Shown: one piece after another, positions 6,545 through 10,132 of the stretch
How the letters are laid out: every line of letters begins with the position of its first letter
Position numbering within the stretch: position 1 is the stretch's first letter
Source: Betaproteobacteria bacterium
GTDB taxonomy: Bacteria > Pseudomonadota > Gammaproteobacteria > Burkholderiales > SG8-39
Assembly: GCA_005881355.1 (NCBI GenBank)
Contig: VBDM01000082.1
Location: 1-10,132 of the forward strand
Length of the DNA: 10,132 nucleotides
Reading direction: 5' to 3'
Notes under the pieces: generated by a model
What the model saw: only the letters and a program-made list of their open reading frames with translations
Databases searched by the model: none
What the model was told of the DNA's origin: nothing
Translations under genes and position numbers: made by a program

Positions 6545-7774
6545 TCAGAAATTGCGTTGAAACCACTCGCGCATCCTTCTCGACACTTGCCTGAACGAGC
6601 CGCCCTGCCGCGCGACCAGGCCGCGCTGCGTCTGCACTACGCCTTCGAGCAGCAGGCCGACGCCCGTGGCATAGCGCGGGCTGCGGACGACGTCCGAAAG
6701 CGAGCCCGAGTAGCGAGGGATGCCCAGCCGCACCGGCATGTGAAAAATCTCTTCGCCGAGTTCCACCATGCCTTGCATCACCGAAGAGCCGCCCGTGAGC
6801 ACCACTCCCGAGGACAGGAGCTCTTCGTAACCGGAATCGCGCAGCACTTGCTGGATGAGGGTGTAGAGCTCCTCGACGCGAGGCTCGATTACCTCGGCGA
6901 GCGTCTGGCGGGAGAGCATTCTGGGCGGACGGTCGCCTACGCCTGCGACCTCGATCATCTGGCCGGCTTCGGCGAGCTGTCTCAAAGCGCAGCCGTGATG
7001 GACCTTGAGCTCCTCGGCTTCGGCGGTCGGTGTGCGCAGCGCCATGGCAATGTCGTTGGTGATCTGATCGCCGGCGATCGGGACGACGGCCGTATGGCGG
7101 ATCGCGCCTTCGCGGAACACCGCGATGTCGCTCGTTCCGCCGCCGATGTCTACCAGGCACACGCCGAGCTCCTTCTCGTCCTCGGTGAGCGCTGCGAGCG
7201 AGGACGCAAGCGGCTGCAGGATCAGATCGTTCACCTCCAGCCCGCAGCGGCGCACGCACTTGACGATGTTCTGCGCCGCCGACACGGCGCCGGTGACGAT
7301 GTGCACCTTCACCTCCAGGCGCACGCCGCTCATGCCAAGTGGTTCGCGCACGCCGTCCTGGCCGTCGATGATGAATTCCTGCGTGAGGATGTGCAGCACC
7401 TGCTGGTCGGTCGGGATGGGCATCGCGCGCGCCGTCTCGATGGCGCGCTCGACGTCGATCGGCGTCACCTCCTTGTCCTTGATCGCCACCATCCCGGTCG
7501 AGTTGAAGCTCTTGATGTGGCTGCCGGCGATCCCGGTGAAAACGCGCTCGATCTTGCAGTCGGCCATCAGTTCGGCTTCCTCGAGCGTGCGTTGGATGGC
7601 GTTGACGGTCGCCTCGATGTTTACGACGACGCCTTTCTTCAGACCCTTGGACTCGTGGCCGCCCATGCCTATGATGTCCATGCGGCCGTCGGGAAACAGC
7701 TCCGCGACCATCGCCACCACCTTCGAGGTGCCGATGTCCAGCGCGACGATGAGGTTCTTGTTCTCCCTCGCCAT
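6545..7774 (-). CDS. ftsA: Cell-division actin-like ATPase FtsA
   Basis: FtsA is the actin-fold protein that tethers FtsZ filaments to the inner membrane and recruits later divisome proteins. The 409 residues are normal for betaproteobacteria. ATP-site motifs are phosphate-1 LDIGTSKV (12-19), phosphate-2 LVDIGGGTSDIAVF (207-220) and adenosine LTGGSS (326-331). The 1C domain specific to FtsA lies at about 85-165. The C-terminus [14 protein letters not shown] is an amphipathic membrane-targeting helix. The ATG at 7774 is one base after the ftsQ TGA (TGACATG), so translation is probably coupled; the upstream GTG and ATG codons in the same frame lie within ftsQ. The TGA at 6545 is followed by 45 sense codons in the same frame up to the ftsZ ATG, including a second copy of the terminal helix. 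Confidence 0.97.
   Translation of the reverse strand: MARENKNLIVALDIGTSKVVAMVAELFPDGRMDIIGMGGHESKGLKKGVVVNIEATVNAIQRTLEEAELMADCKIERVFTGIAGSHIKSFNSTGMVAIKDKEVTPIDVERAIETARAMPIPTDQQVLHILTQEFIIDGQDGVREPLGMSGVRLEVKVHIVTGAVSAAQNIVKCVRRCGLEVNDLILQPLASSLAALTEDEKELGVCLVDIGGGTSDIAVFREGAIRHTAVVPIAGDQITNDIAMALRTPTAEAEELKVHHGCALRQLAEAGQMIEVAGVGDRPPRMLSRQTLAEVIEPRVEELYTLIQQVLRDSGYEELLSSGVVLTGGSSVMQGMVELGEEIFHMPVRLGIPRYSGSLSDVVRSPRYATGVGLLLEGVVQTQRGLVARQGGSFRQVSRRMREWFQRNF
6549..6577 (-). repeat. First copy of the duplicated segment (ftsA C-terminal codons)
   Basis: This is the 3' coding end of ftsA, encoding [10 protein letters not shown] just before its TGA. It is repeated 84 bp downstream at 6465-6493 with four mismatches in 29 nt. 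Confidence 0.8.
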
Positions 7775-7775
7775 G

Positions 7776-8531
7776 TCAGACCCGCTTGCGCACCGGTTTC
7801 TGGGTCTCGGATTTCTGGACCTCCGGAACCCGCAGCGAAAATCCGTTGGGATAGCGCAGGTCGACATAATCGAGACGGCTCTCGGACTTGCCGAGCGTCT
7901 GCGGGTACACCGAAACGAATTTCGCCAGGCGATCCTCGACGCGGTCCCTGTCCGAGTCGCGCCCAAGCTGCACGGTGAGTGCGTTGGAAAGCCTGAGCTG
8001 CCAGGCAAAGCGCGAATTGAGCGCGACCTGCCCGGGCTCGAGGGCGAGCGGCGCGAGCAGCTCCCGGAAAGCGGCGTAGCGGCGCGCCACGTCGCCTTCG
8101 CTGCCGGCGGGCCCGGAGAAAACGGGCAGCGGGCCCTCGACGCGTCCGGAAAAGGGCTCGCCGTGGGTGTTCACCAGCCGCCCGCTTCGCTCGCCCCAGC
8201 GCGCGAGCGCGACGTGCTCCTCGATCCTCACCTCCAGGCGATCGGGCCAGCCGCGCCGCACTTGCGCGCGGCGCACCCAGGGAACGCCCTCGAACAGCGC
8301 GCGTACCGCCTCCAGATCCACGGTAAAAATCGTTCCCGTCACGCGGCCTTGAAGCGCGCCGACGATGTCGCCGCGCGTGACATGCCGAAGTTCGCCTACG
8401 ATCACAACGGTCTTGAGCGAAAACGCCGGGGACTGGACCAGGAAGCGCGACCCGGCGTAGGCGATGAGCGCGAGCGCCGCCGCGTAGAGCAGGCTCGCGG
8501 TGGCGTTGGCAAGGCGCAGGCTATTCCACAC
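7776..8531 (-). CDS. ftsQ: Cell-division protein FtsQ
   Basis: FtsQ is a bitopic inner-membrane protein of the FtsQLB complex, linking early and late divisome parts. It has 251 residues: a short cytoplasmic start, one transmembrane helix at about 11-30, a POTRA domain at about 36-105 ([20 protein letters not shown], then [20 protein letters not shown]), the conserved [19 protein letters not shown] (95-113), LVNTHGEPF and a beta domain ending [16 protein letters not shown] basic tail (KPVRKRV) follows. The GTG at 8531 is preferred: it sits after a purine-rich AGGAGG stretch, gives the usual short N-terminus, and overlaps the ddl stop by 11 nt. The open frame continues upstream into ddl, but that part is a ddl shadow. 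The gene ends 1 nt before ftsA. Confidence 0.95.
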   Translation of the reverse strand: MWNSLRLANATASLLYAAALALIAYAGSRFLVQSPAFSLKTVVIVGELRHVTRGDIVGALQGRVTGTIFTVDLEAVRALFEGVPWVRRAQVRRGWPDRLEVRIEEHVALARWGERSGRLVNTHGEPFSGRVEGPLPVFSGPAGSEGDVARRYAAFRELLAPLALEPGQVALNSRFAWQLRLSNALTVQLGRDSDRDRVEDRLAKFVSVYPQTLGKSESRLDYVDLRYPNGFSLRVPEVQKSETQKPVRKRV

Positions 8532-9424
8532 GATCGCCTCCCTCCTCCTCGAGCCGACAATCCGGCGTGACGCGCCGCCATGGGCACGAGCGAGTGGTCG
8601 GTCATCCCCGGAGAGGTATTGACCTCGAGGAAGTAAGGCCTCCCCGCGCGGTCGAGCATCAGGTCTACGCGGCCCCAGCCGCTGCAAGCGAGCGCCCTGA
8701 AAGCGCGCAGCGCCTCGTCCTGGATGATGCGCTCGGCGTCCGGCGGCAAGCCGCAAGGGATGACGTAGCGGGTGTCGTCCGCGACGTACTTCGCTTCGTA
8801 ATCGTAGAACTCGCGCGGGGTTTCGAGCTTGACCAGCGGCAGCGGCGCGTCCCCGAGCATCCCGGCGGTCAGCTCGACGCCGTCCACGAAGGCCTCCGCG
8901 ATCACGAGGCGATCGTAGTTGGCGGCAAGCGCATACGCCTCGGGAAGATCGCGCTCGCTCTTCACCTTGGTCATTCCGATCGACGAGCCTTCGTTGGCGG
9001 GCTTCACCATCAGGGGCAGGCCGAGCCGCGACGCGACGGCGTGGAATTCGCTCGAACGAGTCAGCAGCTCGCATCGCGGAGTCGGGATCCCGCACGCCTG
9101 CCACACGAGCTTCGCGCGCCACTTGTCCAGTGCGAGCGCGCTCGCGAGCACACCCGACCCGGTGTAGGGAATGCCAAGCAGCTCAAGCGCGCCCTGGATC
9201 GTGCCGTCCTCGCCGTAACGGCCGTGCAGCGCGATGAATGCGCGGTCGAAGCGCTCGGCGACGAACGCGTCCAGGCCCCGCTCCTTCGGGTCGAAGGCAT
9301 GCGCGTTGACGCCCTTCTTCTTCAGCGCGGCGAGCACCATCGAGCCGCTCTTGAGCGATACAGGACGCTCGGCCGAGCGCCCGCCCGTCAGCACGGCGAC
9401 CTTTCCGAAGTCACTCGCCTTCAC
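8521..9424 (-). CDS. ddl: D-alanine--D-alanine ligase, frame broken near its 3' end
   Basis: Ddl joins two D-alanines with ATP to make the dipeptide that ends peptidoglycan stems; it is an ATP-grasp enzyme of the cytosol. GTG at 9424 overlaps the murB stop as GTGA, with GGGGAGG just upstream. Residues 1-290 are family-typical: GGRSAER (E19), [12 protein letters not shown] (67-78), EGSSIGM (145-151), FYDYEAKY (206-213), GWGRVD (R252, D254), [19 protein letters not shown] (N269, S278). After GLS (288-290) the frame breaks. The expected end reappears in the next frame as [10 protein letters not shown] and TAG at 8521. E. coli DdlB has FSQLVVRI between the two blocks, so about 23 nt look deleted. 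Read literally, the frame continues to 8402 within ftsQ with unrelated residues. Position 21 is Pro where AEREVSL is usual. Confidence 0.96.
8551..8557 (-). other. Frame break in ddl (apparent ~23-nt deletion)
   Basis: On the minus strand TCG (Ser290, 8557-8555) is followed by one base G (8554) and then CTC GAG GAG GAG (from 8553), a typical Ddl ending in a shifted frame. The helix that normally reads roughly F-x-x-L-V-x-R-I is missing. The frame change is read directly; the size is inferred from E. coli DdlB. Confidence 0.75.
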
Positions 9425-10132
9425 GGGGCCTCCCCGATGATTCTCACTTCGGGAACCAGCTCGACGCCGAAGCGTTCCTTCACCGCTTTGCGCGCGTGCC
9501 CGATCAGCGCCTCGATGTCGGCCGCGCGCGCCCCGCCCTTCGGATTGACGATGAAATTCGCGTGCTTTTCGGATATGCGCGCCCCGCCGATCGCATGGCC
9601 CTTGAGGCCGCAGGCCTCGATCAGCCGCGCGGCGTGGTCGCCGGGCGGATTGCGGAACACCGAACCGGCGTTCGGGAGCTCGAGCGGCTGCGTGGCGATG
9701 CGCTGCGCGAGCAGCTCCTTGATGCGCGCTCGGGCGCGCTTCTCGTCGCCCGCGCGGAAACGGAACCAGCCGGCGACGAACCATTCCGCTTCGCCGAGCC
9801 TCGATCCGCGCAGCTCGACGCGGCGATAGCCCACGTCGAAATCGGCCGGCGCTCGCTCGCTGAGCCTCCCTTCGCGGGAAGTCGTCGACACTTTCGCGAC
9901 GACGTCCCAGGTCTCCGACCCGTAGCAGCCGGCGTTCATCGCGAGCGCCCCGCCGACCGTGCCGGGCACTCCGGCGAGGAATTCCGCGCCCTCGAAGTCG
10001 TGTGTCGCCGCAAACCGCGCCACCTTGGGGCACGCGACGCTCGCTTCGGCGTAGATCAAGTCGCCCTCGACGCGCGTCGCGCCGTGCGGGCTGTGCATCA
10101 GGACGACCGTCCCGCGAAACCCGCCGTCGCGC
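9421..10132 (-). CDS. murB: UDP-N-acetylenolpyruvoylglucosamine reductase (MurB), 5' end outside window
   Basis: MurB is the FAD enzyme that reduces enolpyruvyl-UDP-GlcNAc to UDP-MurNAc with NADPH in the cytosol. The frame is open to the window edge; upstream of the first ATG (10098) it reads [11 protein letters not shown], which is MurB sequence, so that ATG is internal. Seen: [22 protein letters not shown] (FAD-binding region, two overlapping motifs); NAGSVFRNP with the catalytic serine codon at 9663-9661; [16 protein letters not shown]; and PEVRIIGE with the second catalytic acid at 9450-9448. About 236 residues are present, missing perhaps the first 70-100. The spacing and absence of the long extra insert suggest the shorter MurB type, though the missing part limits this. 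Its TGA overlaps the ddl GTG by four bases, so the two are probably coupled. Confidence 0.96.
   Translation of the reverse strand, partial: RDGGFRGTVVLMHSPHGATRVEGDLIYAEASVACPKVARFAATHDFEGAEFLAGVPGTVGGALAMNAGCYGSETWDVVAKVSTTSREGRLSERAPADFDVGYRRVELRGSRLGEAEWFVAGWFRFRAGDEKRARARIKELLAQRIATQPLELPNAGSVFRNPPGDHAARLIEACGLKGHAIGGARISEKHANFIVNPKGGARAADIEALIGHARKAVKERFGVELVPEVRIIGEAP

Noticed and set aside
6539..7978. Long plus-strand frame opposite ftsA
   Set aside because: Antisense shadow, His/Arg/Asp-rich, no recognisable domain or ribosome binding site; ftsA is clear on the other strand.
8532..9122. Upstream extension of the ftsQ frame into ddl
   Set aside because: Would add about 197 Arg-rich residues that are a frame-shadow of ddl. 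The GTG at 8531 gives a normal FtsQ N-terminus with a good Shine-Dalgarno.
7125..9829. Long plus-strand frames opposite ftsA, ftsQ, ddl and murB
   Set aside because: Shadows of strongly conserved minus-strand genes; no family signal.
1..10132. CRISPR array, tRNA, rRNA, IS element or prophage
   Set aside because: No spaced direct repeats, no tRNA-like cloverleaf, no transposase frame and no terminal inverted repeats were seen; the window is packed with housekeeping genes.

Overview
The window is a GC-rich stretch (about two-thirds G+C by eye) of a Gram-negative chromosome. It carries part of the division and cell-wall (dcw) cluster plus secA. On the minus strand, in transcription order from right to left, the genes are murB (partial), ddl, ftsQ, ftsA, ftsZ, a 49-codon small ORF, lpxC, an M23 peptidase gene and secA (partial). 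One gene, a DUF721/DciA-type protein, lies on the plus strand between lpxC and the M23 gene. LpxC shows a lipopolysaccharide-bearing outer membrane. The order ftsQ-ftsA-ftsZ-lpxC-DUF721-M23-secA and the protein sequences suggest a betaproteobacterium; no genus can be named from the sequence alone.

Layout: 9421-10132 murB (5' end outside the window); 8521-9424 ddl, overlapping murB by GTGA; 7776-8531 ftsQ, overlapping the end of ddl by 11 nt; 6545-7774 ftsA, 1 nt after ftsQ; a 135-nt ftsA-ftsZ spacer with unusual content; 5289-6409 ftsZ; 5122-5271 a small basic ORF; a 10-bp-arm inverted repeat and an extended -10 before lpxC (4097-5014); a convergent 82-bp gap; the DUF721 gene (3571-4014, plus), divergent from the M23 gene (2626-3546) with only 24 bp between start codons; a second inverted repeat with an extended -10 before secA (1-2487). 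No gene-free stretch exceeds 300 bases.

Functionally, MurB and Ddl make peptidoglycan precursors, FtsQ/FtsA/FtsZ form the divisome core, LpxC commits lipid A synthesis, the M23 protein probably cuts or regulates cell-wall cross-links, and SecA drives protein export. The DUF721 protein is probably a replicative-helicase loader.

Two things stand out. First, three essential genes (secA, ftsZ, ddl) are each broken by a short apparent deletion that removes conserved residues and shifts the frame. This most likely reflects sequence or assembly error, but the pattern deserves checking. Second, the ftsA-ftsZ spacer holds a second copy of the FtsA C-terminal membrane-anchor sequence (REWFQRNF). It is in frame with both genes, its differences from the first copy are all synonymous, and it overlaps a 26-codon upstream ORF with a strong Shine-Dalgarno that runs into the ftsZ start.
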